Below are positions 46,671 to 55,906 of a stretch of 64,000 nucleotides of DNA, piece after piece. Every line of letters starts with the position of its first letter. Positions within the stretch are counted from its first letter, which is position 1. The notes beneath the pieces are model-generated. The model was not told the origin of the DNA and made no database searches. It worked only from the letters and a program-made list of their open reading frames with translations. Origin of the DNA: CAWBOY01 sp963790585 (GTDB lineage Bacteria > Planctomycetota > Planctomycetia > Gemmatales > Gemmataceae); NCBI GenBank assembly GCA_963790585.1, contig CAWBOY010000001.1, positions 868,001 to 932,000 of the forward strand, read 5' to 3'. The translations under genes were made by a program, and so were the position numbers.

Positions 46671-47465
46671 TCATTGCTGTCGAAAGTCCGGCATCCGGCC
46701 TTCGCAAACGTCCGATTCCCATTCGTCCAAGAGCGGCCAACCAATGGCACAAGTCCCGAAATCGGCCATGTACTGATATTGCGTGAGCCGATCGATCGCC
46801 TTGTCAATAATCGCGCGGTCGCGGCGAAAGACGGGACCATGACTGGGCAGCCAAAACGCGGCGTCGTCCGCCCTGATCCGTTTCAGCGACAACAGAAAGT
46901 CCGGAATGTTCGAGCCGTGATGCGCGTCGATAACTCCCACGCAACCATCTTTATAAATGTTATCGCCGCTAAAGAGAAGGTCTCCCATCTTGAAACTGAG
47001 CTGCCCGGCCGTGTGGCCCGGTGTGTGCCAGACCTGCAATTGCAACTTGCCGACGTTAATGACGTCGCCTTCATTGAGGAAAATATCGATCTTGCAAGGC
47101 GGCATCGGGATCTCGATTCCCTGGGCCGCGATGGTCGCATAGGTCTGGATTTCATCGCCGCTCTCGATCGGGCCGACGCTGGCGGGATGAGCCGCGACCT
47201 TGGTTTTCAGGAGTTCCTTGGCCCGCGCTAAACCTTGGATATGATCGGCGTCCGCGTGCGTGCCGATGATCATCTTGCAGCTGGAAAGGCTGAAGTCCAT
47301 CTTGCGGATCAGTTCGACGATCTCATCGACGGTGTCCTCGAAGCCGATGTCGATGAGCACGAACTCGCTGCCCCCGTCGATCAGATAGACGTTGACGCCG
47401 AGCCTATGGCTGGCCTGAAAGTTCATTTCGATTACGTGCGGGAAGAGATATTTGCGCTTGAGCAT
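46671..47465 (-). CDS. Metallo-beta-lactamase-fold hydrolase
   Basis: The 264-residue protein has the MBL metal motifs 'GTHADADHIQG' (HxDxDH rather than the usual HxHxDH), 'VWHTPGHTAGQ', 'LLFSGDNIYKDG' and 'WLPSHGP'. The family hydrolyses thioesters, lactones or similar; the substrate cannot be read from sequence. The replaced second His may change metal content. Start ATG 47465; intact. Confidence 0.82.
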   Translation of the reverse strand: MLKRKYLFPHVIEMNFQASHRLGVNVYLIDGGSEFVLIDIGFEDTVDEIVELIRKMDFSLSSCKMIIGTHADADHIQGLARAKELLKTKVAAHPASVGPIESGDEIQTYATIAAQGIEIPMPPCKIDIFLNEGDVINVGKLQLQVWHTPGHTAGQLSFKMGDLLFSGDNIYKDGCVGVIDAHHGSNIPDFLLSLKRIRADDAAFWLPSHGPVFRRDRAIIDKAIDRLTQYQYMADFGTCAIGWPLLDEWESDVCEGRMPDFRQQ

Positions 47466-47542
47466 GATCGAGGCCCCGCTCCAAGACCCTCCGTGACTCG
47501 GTCATCTTAGAATGGAATAGGGATGATTCAAGCGGGGTGATG

Positions 47543-47568
47543 GCTACCGCCGGCAAGCCGGCCGCTAC
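47543..47568. repeat. Short GC-rich hairpin behind the thioesterase gene
   Basis: The sequence gctaccgccggc aa gccggccgctac forms at least a 6-bp GC stem with partial outer pairing. It lies 10 bp downstream of the thioesterase stop and has no T-tract. Confidence 0.4.
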
Positions 47569-47577
47569 ATACAGAAA

Positions 47578-47988
47578 TCACATCGCGGCTTGGAGCCGCT
47601 CGCGGAGGCTGTCGGGAATGGCGATCGACTCGATGCCGTGCGGCTGAACTTTACAGCAGACGACGCTCAGCTTGCCTTTGGCGACCACCTCGCCTCTAAG
47701 CTCGATATCGATTTCATAATTCAGCGATTTCGTGCCGATGCGCGTCAGGCGCACGGCGAAATCAAGGACATCCTCGAACCGCGCCGGTCGCAGGTAGTCG
47801 CAGGTAGCGGAAACACGCGGAAAGCCCAGGGAAATGCCTTCGTATTCCATGACGACCGACAGGCCGAGCGAACGCAGAAAGGCGTGCTCCGCTGCTTCCA
47901 TATAGCGAAAAAAAGTGGCGAAGTGAACGATGCCGGCGAGGTCGGTATCGGCGAACTCGACGCGCCTCGACGTCCGAAAGGGTGGCAT
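47578..47988 (-). CDS. Hotdog-fold acyl-CoA thioesterase (4HBT/YbgC-like)
   Basis: The 136-residue protein has the 4-hydroxybenzoyl-CoA thioesterase active site 'VEFADTDLAGIVHFATFFRYMEAA' (in part 'FADTDLAGIVHF'), where the second Asp is catalytic, and 'LRPARFEDVLDF' of the hotdog core. Its length is normal. Likely hydrolyses acyl-CoA or acyl-ACP. Intact. Confidence 0.85.
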   Translation of the reverse strand: MPPFRTSRRVEFADTDLAGIVHFATFFRYMEAAEHAFLRSLGLSVVMEYEGISLGFPRVSATCDYLRPARFEDVLDFAVRLTRIGTKSLNYEIDIELRGEVVAKGKLSVVCCKVQPHGIESIAIPDSLRERLQAAM

Positions 47989-48019
47989 GAGGAACTCTCG
48001 CGGCGAGCGGCCTGGCAGT

Positions 48020-49414
48020 CTAGTAGGCGTTTTTGTGCGTGCGCCCGTGAAACAGCGTCATCCAGAGGATACGCAGGTCGAGCCAGGGCGTCCAGTGAGT
48101 GATGTAGTAGAGGTCATACTGGATCCGTTTTCTCAGCGATGTGTTGCCGCGCCAGCCGTGAACCTGGGCCCAGCCGGTGATGCCAGCTTTGACGCAGTGG
48201 CGCGCCATGTAATTGGGAATCGTCTTGGTGAATTGCTGGATGAATACGGGCCGCTCCGGCCGCGGGCCGACGAGGCTCATATCACCCATCAAAACGTTGA
48301 AGAGTTGCGGCAGCTCATCCAGGCTGGTCTTGCGGAGAAAGGTGCCGAACCTGGTGCGGCGATCGTCGTCTTTGCTGGTCCAGACGGCTCCCGTCTTGGC
48401 TTCGGCATCCATTTTCATGCTGCGAAACTTCAGCATCTTGAAGCTTCGGCCATTTAAGCCACAGCGCTCTTGCGAGTAGAAAATGGGCCCTTTGCTCGTC
48501 AGCTTGACCAGGACCGCCAGGAAGATGAGCAGCGGTGAAATCAGCAGAATGCCAAAGAACGAGATTGCCATATCCATCACGCGCTTGACGACGATGCTGA
48601 GGCCGACATGCGGACTCTCGCGCAATCCGACGAGGGGCATACCGTCGAGATTCGTGGTCGTGAGCGATAATCCCGCGAGATTCGGTACATCCGCCACCAG
48701 CCGGATCTCGACGAGCGATTGCGACAGAATGTCGAAGACCTTGCGCGCTTCATCGTAACGATTCATTGGCAAGGCGATGAAGATATGCGCGACGCTGTAT
48801 TTTTTGATTAGTTCCGGCAAATCGGCGAAGCCACCAAGGACATCAAGGTCCCCGCTTAATTTCGGCGGATGATCGTCTACGAAGCCAACCGCTTTTATCC
48901 CCATCCAACTGGCGCAGCGCAGGGATCGAGCCGTCCTGCGCGCGACCCGGCAGGAGCCGACGATCAGGGCGTAAGACTGGTTGTACCCACGGCTTCGCAG
49001 TGTGCGGACCGCGGCCCACGTCACGCGCCGCATGAGAAAAACGCCTACCGTAGTCATGCCGGAAAAGAGCAGCAACGTGGCGCGCGATTCATAAGGCGAA
49101 TGGCTCAAGAACGTCGTCGCCAGAACCAGGAGCGTCAACAGGCCCGTGCATTTGAGGACGCCGACCAGTTCTTCCCGCAAACGTCGCAGCCGATCGATGT
49201 TGTATTGCCCTGTCATCTGACCCGAGACGATCGACAGCAGCAAAACCAAGGGGAGATTTTCCCAGCAGAGCAGAACATCCGGGTTCTCTTTGGTGCGTGG
49301 GATCCAATTCGTCTCGAAACGGATGTAGTAGGCCCCGATCCACGCCAAAGCCGTAACACAGAGATCCCAGAAAAGAAACCAGGCCGTGAGGAGTTGACTG
49401 CGCTGCTTGATCAT
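48020..49414 (-). CDS. Polyprenyl-phosphate sugar phosphotransferase (WcaJ/WbaP type)
   Basis: Such enzymes start exopolysaccharide or O-antigen units by moving a sugar 1-phosphate to undecaprenyl phosphate. The 464-residue protein has four N-terminal membrane helices, a CoA-binding-like middle domain ('VGFVDDHPPKLSGDLDVLGG'), a re-entrant helix near 'VVKRVMDMAISFFGILL', and the catalytic core 'KGPIFYSQERCGLNGR', 'KFRSMKMDAE', 'LRKTSLDELPQLFNVL', 'MSLVGPRPERP' and 'PGITGWAQV'-like 'KAGITGWAQVHGWRG'. ATG 49414 is preferred; ATG 49424 is possible. Intact. Confidence 0.88.
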   Translation of the reverse strand: MIKQRSQLLTAWFLFWDLCVTALAWIGAYYIRFETNWIPRTKENPDVLLCWENLPLVLLLSIVSGQMTGQYNIDRLRRLREELVGVLKCTGLLTLLVLATTFLSHSPYESRATLLLFSGMTTVGVFLMRRVTWAAVRTLRSRGYNQSYALIVGSCRVARRTARSLRCASWMGIKAVGFVDDHPPKLSGDLDVLGGFADLPELIKKYSVAHIFIALPMNRYDEARKVFDILSQSLVEIRLVADVPNLAGLSLTTTNLDGMPLVGLRESPHVGLSIVVKRVMDMAISFFGILLISPLLIFLAVLVKLTSKGPIFYSQERCGLNGRSFKMLKFRSMKMDAEAKTGAVWTSKDDDRRTRFGTFLRKTSLDELPQLFNVLMGDMSLVGPRPERPVFIQQFTKTIPNYMARHCVKAGITGWAQVHGWRGNTSLRKRIQYDLYYITHWTPWLDLRILWMTLFHGRTHKNAY

Positions 49415-49584
49415 ACAAGGCCCCATCCTTGGGGTATGCTTGGGCCGCCGTATCGGTAGGAATCGCCGAAACTGTAGCAAGGGTGGTGAAGGGATGTCTA
49501 GAGCAGATAGGAGTCGAGTGCGTTCGCGCAAATTCTCTCCGGGCGCGGACGTTCTCTGCTCCTGAAGGCCGCATTTGCTCGTTC

Positions 49585-51423
49585 CTACTGCTCCAACTGC
49601 AACTCCGTCAAATTGCGATACACGCCATCCTCGCGCTGGATCAACTCTTCATGCGTCCCCGATTCGACGGTCATCCCTTCCTTGAGAACATAGATCCGAT
49701 CCGCTCGGCGAACCGTTGAGAGTCTGTGAGCGATCACCAGGCTCGTGCGGCCTTGCATGAGACGGTCGAGTGCTTGCATAACCAGGTTTTCGCTCTCGGA
49801 ATCGAGAGAACTAGTCGCCTCGTCGAGAATGAGGATGGCCGGGTCGCGTAGGATAGCCCGGGCGATGGCGACTCGCTGGCGCTGGCCGCCGGAGATCTGG
49901 AGGCCGCGGTCGCCGACGCGCGTTTGATAGCCCTCCGGTAACGCGGTTATGAAATCGTGGGCGTTCGCTTTCTTGGCGGCGTCGATCACTTCCTCGAGAC
50001 TCGCGCCGGTCCGACCGTAGGCGATGTTCTCGCCGATGGTGCCCCCGAAGAGTAGCACGTCTTGGGGCACGATCGCTGTCTGGGCGCGCAGGTCATGTAG
50101 ATCGTAATCGCGGGCGTCGTGGCCATCGATTTTCACCTGGCCGGATTCGGGATCGTAGAACCGCAAGAGTAGCGAAACCAATGTCGATTTGCCGGCTCCG
50201 CTAGGCCCGACCAGCGCGATCCGTTTCCCTGGGTCGGCTTGGAGCGTGACGCCGCGCAAGACCTCGACCTCGGATCGGGTCGGGTAGCGAAAGCGAACCT
50301 GATCGAAGATGACCTCGCCGCGCAGCCTCGTTATCGGCAAAGCTTTGCCGGGTACGCTGATGACCTCGATTGGTTCACGCAAAATATCGCGCACCCGCTG
50401 CGAAGCGCCGAGCGTGCGCTGGAGCTGACTATAAAGATCGGCAAACGATCCCATCGCACCGGCCACGAATAGTGTCAAGAGCATGAAGCTCGTCAGATCA
50501 CCCGCCGTCATGGTGCCCGCTTGCACCATGTGTGCTCCGTACCACAAAACCAACACGACGGCACCAAAAAGGGCAAAGATGATGAAGGACACGAACGCCC
50601 CGCGAAAGCGCGCCCCACGAATGACGGCAACCAGAAAGCCGGCCAGGCTCTTCCCGTAGCGATCCGTCTCGAACTGTTCATTGCCGAACGCCTTGACACT
50701 GGCGATGCCTTGCAAGGTCTCTTCGACCACGACGCCGCTCTCGGCGAGGCGGTCTTGCGAATCGCGCGAGGTCTTGCGCATCAGTCGGCCAAATACGACT
50801 GCGATGCCGATCAGGATGGGAAACGAAGACATCATAATCAGAGTCAAGCGCAGCGACGTCATGGTGATGAGCACGATGCCGCCGATCAGCATGACGAGCT
50901 GCCGCAAAAATTGCGGTATAACGTTGATGACTGTTGCCTGGATCTGCGAGACGTCCGCCGCGACCCGGCTGGATAGTTCTCCAACCCGGCGCCGCGCGTG
51001 AAACGCCATCGGCAGGCGCACCAGCCTCCCGTAGGTGTCACGCCGCAGGTCGGCGACGCTCCGCTCGCCCACTTCGTTGATCCAAACCAGTTCGAGAAAA
51101 GAGAGCCCGGCTTGCCCGGCGAGCACCAGCATGAGCAGAAGGGCCACGCGGTCGATATCATCGATTAGACCGCTTGCGATTGGAGCTTTTTCGACGATTA
51201 CGCCGGCTTTTTCCTTAAGCGCACCGTCGACCAATCGTCCGGTAACGAGCGGAAACACCAGACCAAGCATGTTGGAACAGACAAGGCAAATGAGCGCCGC
51301 CATGAATTTGAGGCGATAAGGCTTCAAGTAACCGAAAAGGTGAGCGGCTTCCTTTAAGCTCTCACTACTTATCTTGGCGGGCGGGACATCGGCTTCATCG
51401 GTGCCTCGGCCATGTCGGGCCAT
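49585..51423 (-). CDS. ABC exporter, MsbA-like half transporter
   Basis: The 612-residue protein has six membrane helices (about residues 35-320) and a nucleotide-binding domain with Walker A 'GPSGAGKST' near residue 405, Q-loop 'IVPQDVLLF', signature 'QISGGQRQR', Walker B 'ILILDEATS' and switch His 'VIAHRLST'. It likely works as a homodimer exporting lipid, lipid-linked glycan or drug. Divergent from pyk, with 188 bp between that show no obvious element. Intact. Confidence 0.9.
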   Translation of the reverse strand: MARHGRGTDEADVPPAKISSESLKEAAHLFGYLKPYRLKFMAALICLVCSNMLGLVFPLVTGRLVDGALKEKAGVIVEKAPIASGLIDDIDRVALLLMLVLAGQAGLSFLELVWINEVGERSVADLRRDTYGRLVRLPMAFHARRRVGELSSRVAADVSQIQATVINVIPQFLRQLVMLIGGIVLITMTSLRLTLIMMSSFPILIGIAVVFGRLMRKTSRDSQDRLAESGVVVEETLQGIASVKAFGNEQFETDRYGKSLAGFLVAVIRGARFRGAFVSFIIFALFGAVVLVLWYGAHMVQAGTMTAGDLTSFMLLTLFVAGAMGSFADLYSQLQRTLGASQRVRDILREPIEVISVPGKALPITRLRGEVIFDQVRFRYPTRSEVEVLRGVTLQADPGKRIALVGPSGAGKSTLVSLLLRFYDPESGQVKIDGHDARDYDLHDLRAQTAIVPQDVLLFGGTIGENIAYGRTGASLEEVIDAAKKANAHDFITALPEGYQTRVGDRGLQISGGQRQRVAIARAILRDPAILILDEATSSLDSESENLVMQALDRLMQGRTSLVIAHRLSTVRRADRIYVLKEGMTVESGTHEELIQREDGVYRNLTELQLEQ

Positions 51424-51611
51424 TTTGCGGACCTCCGTTTGACTAATCCTGGCGTCAAATCATTGTAAAAGGTCCGTGTCGAGGCGTCGTGTTTATCGGG
51501 GCCAATACTTGCCGCCCTGACACGTAAGACCGATAATTGCCTACACGTCTCTCCCGGCGACGCGGACGGGACCGATGTCGCAATTCTCAATCCTCCTTCC
51601 AAGCGACTTTC

Positions 51612-53055
51612 ATGACTCCACCGCGTCCGCTCGTCCTCAAGAGTCGTCGCACAAAGATCGTCGCGACGGTCGGACCCGCTTGCTCCTCCGCCGAGATGGT
51701 CGAGCGACTGATTCGCGCCGGCGTCAACGTCTTTCGCCTTAATCTGTCGCATGGCGAACATGATTTACAACGAGATGCCTACGAAACGATCCGCGCCACT
51801 GCCGCGGCGCTCGGGCAGCCTATCGCAATTCTCGCTGACCTGTGCGGGCCAAAGATTCGCGTCGGTCGCTTCCCGAGTGGGCCGATCGAACTTGTCGCCG
51901 GTCAATCGGTCGTCGTCACGACGCGAAACGTTCCGGGCGCACCAGGCTTGATACCGTCGCAGTATGTCGATTTGGCGAATGACGTCCGGCCGGGCGATCA
52001 AATTTTGTTGGATGATGGATTATTAGAGCTGCGGGTCGAGGCCGTTCAAGGCACGGAAATTTCATGCCGCGTGGTCAACGGCGGGCTCCTCAAAGATCGC
52101 AAGGGAATGAATCTTCCCAATGTTCTTGTTTCCGCGCCGGCCTTGACGGACAAAGACCGAATCGACGCCAGGTTCGCCGTCGATCTCGGCGTCGATTGGA
52201 TAGCGCTGTCGTTTGTTCGGCGACCCGACGAGATAGAAGATCTGCGCCGGCTCATCGTGGATCAAGGTGGTAACACGCCGATCATCGCGAAGATCGAGAA
52301 GCCTGAAGCCGTAGACGCGATTGACGAAATCCTGGAAGCGGCCGACGGGCTCATGGTGGCGCACGGCGATCTCGGCGTCGAAATGCCGCCGGAGACTGTG
52401 CCGATCATTCAGCAGGAATTGGTGGTAAAAGCGCACCATCGGGCCAAGCCCGTCATTGTCGCGACGCAGATGCTGGAATCGATGATTCAAAATCCACGAC
52501 CGACGCGAGCGGAGGTATCCGACGTCTCCCACGCCGTCTTCAGCGGCGCTGACGCGGTGATGCTGTCGGCAGAAACTTCCGTCGGCCTTTATCCGGTCAA
52601 AGCGGTCGAGATGATGGACCGCGTCGCTCGCCAGGTCGAAGGCTGGCAATCGCTCGAAGGTTCGTTTCGGTCGATCACGGCTGGGGAAGCGTTGCACACG
52701 GCACCCCTGCCCTTGCGCGAGGCGGTGGCGCAGATCCACGGCGCAGCTTTCGCGCGACTTGGCGGTGCGCGCGGTGGTCGTGCGCACCAAAGGCGGCATT
52801 TCGGCCCAGATCGTAGCGAGTACTCGGCCTTCAGCGCCCATTGTCGCGCTGACGATGGAACCGCGCATCGCCCAGCAGTTGAGCCTACATTGGGGCGTGG
52901 TGCCGCAACTAATCGATGCGAACGAATTCGAGAATCCGGAGGCCGCCGCGCGGCGCGTGGCCCAAGAGTTGGGTCTTGCCACGGCGGGGCAATATATCCT
53001 ACTGCTCGCGGGCTTCGGTAAGAATGAGCCGATGATTACGGTACTGGCGGTATGA
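51612..53055 (+). CDS. pyk: Pyruvate kinase, one frameshift
   Basis: Pyruvate kinase converts phosphoenolpyruvate and ADP to pyruvate and ATP. Conserved blocks are 'RRTKIVATVGPACSS', 'FRLNLSHGEH', 'ADLCGPKIRVG', 'IAKIEKPEAVDAIDEI', 'MVAHGDLGVEMP', 'VIVATQMLESMI' and 'RAEVSDVSHAVFSGADAVMLSAET' (in part). An extra base near 52,732 shifts the C-terminal domain; the corrected reading 'AVARSTAQLSRDL' leads to 'VRTKGGISAQIVASTRP' and a 480-residue protein. It ends 7 bp before the aminotransferase start. Confidence 0.9.
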
Positions 53056-53062
53056 ATCGCAA

Positions 53063-54220
53063 ATGTCTTCCAATGACGACCTACCGGCTTTACTCGGCGG
53101 TCCGGCGATACGACCGGCTGGGCCGCCAGTTTGGCCACCGTGTGATCGGGCCATTTCGGATGCTCTGAATCAAGCGTTCGAGGACGGCTCTTGGGGCCGA
53201 TACGATGGTGGCCGCGTTCGCCTCCTGGAGGAGCGTTTAGCTGCGCGTTTTAGCGGCTTCGTGGCCGTCTGCGGCAGTGGCACCTACGCGGTCGAGCTGG
53301 CGCTGCGGGCGCTGAAAGTGGGCCCCGGCGATGAAGTGGCAATGGCGGCGTATGACTACCCAGGCAATTTTCTCAGCGTCCATGCCGTCGGCGCGACACC
53401 GGTCTTGGTCGACCTTGATCCCGACAATCGCAACATTTCTCCGGCTCATCTCCGCGATGCAATCGGACCGAAGATGAAAGCTGTGTTGGTATCGCACCTT
53501 CATGGCGGCCTGGTGCCAATGAGAGAGATACGGGAAATCGTCGACCGTCATGGTATTCCAGTAATCGAGGATGCAGCTCAATCGGTTGGAGCGGTGGTCG
53601 ACGGCAAGCCAGCCGGAACCTGGGGTGACATCGGGATCCTCAGCTTCGGCGGCTCGAAGCAGCTTACAGCGGGCCGAGGCGGCGCACTGCTTACCTGCCA
53701 CGCTGACCTATTCCAGCGGGCTCGCTTGCATCTGACACGTCATGGCAACGTCGTCAGCCCCCTGTCCGAGCTTCAGGCGACAGTCCTTTTGCCACAATGG
53801 GAACGGCTCGACGATCACAATCGCCGCCGCAGCCGCGCGGTCGAGCGACTGCTCGCGCAGATCCAGGACATTCCTGGCCTGCGCCCGTTTCGCAATCGGG
53901 CCGACGGTTCTTCAGCCTTTTACAAGGTCGGTTTTGTCTTGGAGGAAGCAGAGATCGGCCTGTCCCGCGCCCGCTTTGTTGCTGCGGTCCGTGCGGAAGG
54001 AATCGCGCTCGACGAAGGGTTTCGTTCGCTGCACGTCGGGCGCTCGGCCACGCGCTTTCGCGCTGCCGGGTCACTCGAGGTGGCGGACCTGAGCCACCGC
54101 GATATCGTCGCTCTTCATCATCCGGTGCTCTTAGGCGAGGATCAAGAAATCGATCAGGTCGCTCTGGCATTTCGAAAAACTTGGAGGCACGCCAGCAAGC
54201 TAGTGCCCCGTCGAGACTAA
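53063..54220 (+). CDS. DegT/DnrJ/EryC1-family aminotransferase
   Basis: The 385-residue PLP enzyme has 'GSGTYAVELALRALKVGPGDEV', in part 'AVCGSGTYAVELAL', the cofactor-binding 'VIEDAAQSVGAVVDG' and the Schiff-base Lys in 'SFGGSKQLTAGRGG'. Family members make amino sugars for surface glycans or antibiotics, but some use inositol or other ketones. The last seven codons and TAA stop lie inside the left arm of palindrome family B copy 1, so the original C-terminus may have been replaced. Start ATG 53063; intact. Confidence 0.82.
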   Translation: MSSNDDLPALLGGPAIRPAGPPVWPPCDRAISDALNQAFEDGSWGRYDGGRVRLLEERLAARFSGFVAVCGSGTYAVELALRALKVGPGDEVAMAAYDYPGNFLSVHAVGATPVLVDLDPDNRNISPAHLRDAIGPKMKAVLVSHLHGGLVPMREIREIVDRHGIPVIEDAAQSVGAVVDGKPAGTWGDIGILSFGGSKQLTAGRGGALLTCHADLFQRARLHLTRHGNVVSPLSELQATVLLPQWERLDDHNRRRSRAVERLLAQIQDIPGLRPFRNRADGSSAFYKVGFVLEEAEIGLSRARFVAAVRAEGIALDEGFRSLHVGRSATRFRAAGSLEVADLSHRDIVALHHPVLLGEDQEIDQVALAFRKTWRHASKLVPRRD

Positions 54221-54332
54221 ATTTAGGGGTGGCACAGACATTCCTGTCTGTGCAGGAAAAGGCACATTCGTCGGTTCCGCACAGACAAGAATGTCTGTGC
54301 CACCCCTAAATTTAGTCTCGACGAAGCACTAG
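54200..54332. repeat. Long palindrome, family B copy 1
   Basis: Arms of about 54 bp (54200-54253 and 54279-54332) contain gtcgagactaaatttagggg and a nested cacagacattcctgtctgtg hairpin. The second copy lies at 55,615-55,750 with two changed pairs that keep pairing. It overlaps the 3' end of the aminotransferase gene. Confidence 0.85.
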
Positions 54333-54368
54333 GGGAGTAAGTGGCCGCCCGGGACAGCTTCGCTAGAG

Positions 54369-54470
54369 GGACCGTCGCGCCAAAAATGCGCTACACGTTG
54401 GCGCGACGGTCCGTCGATCTAACGCATTATCCTGTTTAATGTTACAACGAGACCAAGACCGTCGCGCCAA
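54369..54470. repeat. Palindrome, family C copy 2, plus a half copy
   Basis: Arms ggaccgtcgcgccaa (54369-54383) and ttggcgcgacggtcc (54398-54412) match copy 1 at 13,114-13,154 but with a different loop; a further single arm gaccgtcgcgccaa lies at 54457-54470. The remaining bases up to the next gene at 54,629 show nothing else. Confidence 0.75.
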
Positions 54471-54628
54471 ACAATCACGTGGGCACCCCCTCGCCACCGA
54501 GATGCAAAAACAAATTCCTCTGCGGTGCAACGGTCCCGCTCATTTCCGTCTTGTCTTTTTTGCCGATGTCGACGTATATCCAGGCGGGAACGAACGGACA
54601 TTGATTTCATAGGGTCGAAGGTCCAAAC

Positions 54629-55556
54629 ATGCAGATCCGGTTGCTCGATCTCGATGGCGCCCATCAAAATCAATCGGCACTGCGTGATGTTCGCTGTTCG
54701 ACCATTTCGGCGACCGATTGGGGGCCGCGGATCCGCCAGGGGTGTTCCTTCGGCCGTTTTCGGTCGTTTGAAAAAGCTCTCGCCGAACGCTTTGGCCACC
54801 CGCTAGACTCCGACCCGTTTCTCACATTTTATGGCTCAGGCGACTTTCACCATGTCAGTCTCGCGCTCTTGCGCCGCCAACGCACACCGTTCAATTTGCT
54901 TATTCTCGATAACCATCCTGATTGGATGCGGCGCATCCCCTTTATGCACTGCGGCACGTGGGTGGCGCATGCAGCTCGAGATGCCAAACTTAAAGCGCGT
55001 CTTTCACGTTGGCGGCGATGTCGATTTCGACAACTCGTTTCAACCTCTTGCACCATGGCGCGAACTGCGCTCCGGCCGCGTCGTTGTGCTGCCAGCGCGG
55101 CGGACCTTTCAGGGCCGGGCGTGGCGGAACGTGCCGCACACTCCGATCAAGGCGGCCGAGAACCGGCGATTCGATCTGGATCGACTCCAAGACGCACTGG
55201 CGCCCCATCTGCTAGACCTACGTCGCTGGCCGTTGTATATCTCGCTCGACAAAGACGTCCTCGGCACTGAAGAGGCTGTCGTCAACTGGGATTCCGGACG
55301 ACTTTGCCTCGACGAAGTAGAAAAAATTCTTGGCCTATTCCGCGAGCTGTGTGGCGATCGTTTGGCGGGAATAGATATTCTTGGAGATTGGTCTCCCGTT
55401 CGCACACAGGGCTTGTTTCGCCGCCTACTCCACATCGTCGAACATCCGTCACTTGCCGTGACGAGCGAAGCGGCTGCCCGAGTCAACGAGGCAACCAATC
55501 GCCGGCTGATGGGCGCGCTCGGATTGTTGCCTGTTCGCCGCCGCGCCGTGGCCTGA
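54629..55556 (+). CDS. Arginase/ureohydrolase-fold protein, one frameshift
   Basis: Metal-binding motifs of the arginase superfamily are visible: 'LILDNHPDWM' (DxHxD-like), 'VGGDVDFDN' and 'YISLDKDVLG' (SxDxD). Family enzymes split guanidino groups; this one is divergent and the substrate is unknown. The first frame fails near 54,975 ('WVAHAA'), after which the second frame continues from 'LEMPNLKRVFHVGGD'; the corrected length is about 308 residues, normal for the fold. It stands between two copies of palindrome family B. Confidence 0.65.
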
Positions 55557-55567
55557 GCGACTACCCC

Positions 55568-55826
55568 GTAAGGTTGTGGCGGCACGTTTCCAACGTGCCG
55601 GGAGCAACAAGTGTCCTAATGCCCCGTCCAGACTAAATTTACGGGTGGCACAGACATTTCTGTCTGTGCAGCAAAAGGCCCATTCGTCGGTTCCCGCACA
55701 GACAGGAATGTCTGTGCCACCCGTAAATTTAGTCTGGACGGCGCCCTAGGCAGGGACATCAAGGACGGGCTAAATCCCGAACATGACGACTAATCGGCAC
55801 GTTGGCAACGTGCCGCCACAACCTTA
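55568..55826. repeat. Nested palindromes: outer 32-bp arms enclosing family B copy 2
   Basis: Outer arms taaggttgtggcggcacgt... (55569-55600) and its complement (55795-55826) each contain an inner hairpin cggcacgt/acgtgccg. Between them lies family B copy 2 (55,615-55,750) with gtccagactaaatttacggg arms. The stretch starts 12 bp behind the arginase-like stop; one element seems to have inserted into another. No gene lies between 55,557 and 55,906. Confidence 0.8.
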
Positions 55827-55906
55827 TGGGACTGTCTCCGAGATCGACTCGGCCTTCGCGCCGCACGCGAAATTGGCGATAGTCTAGGCCGCGAAAGGAG
55901 GCTCCT

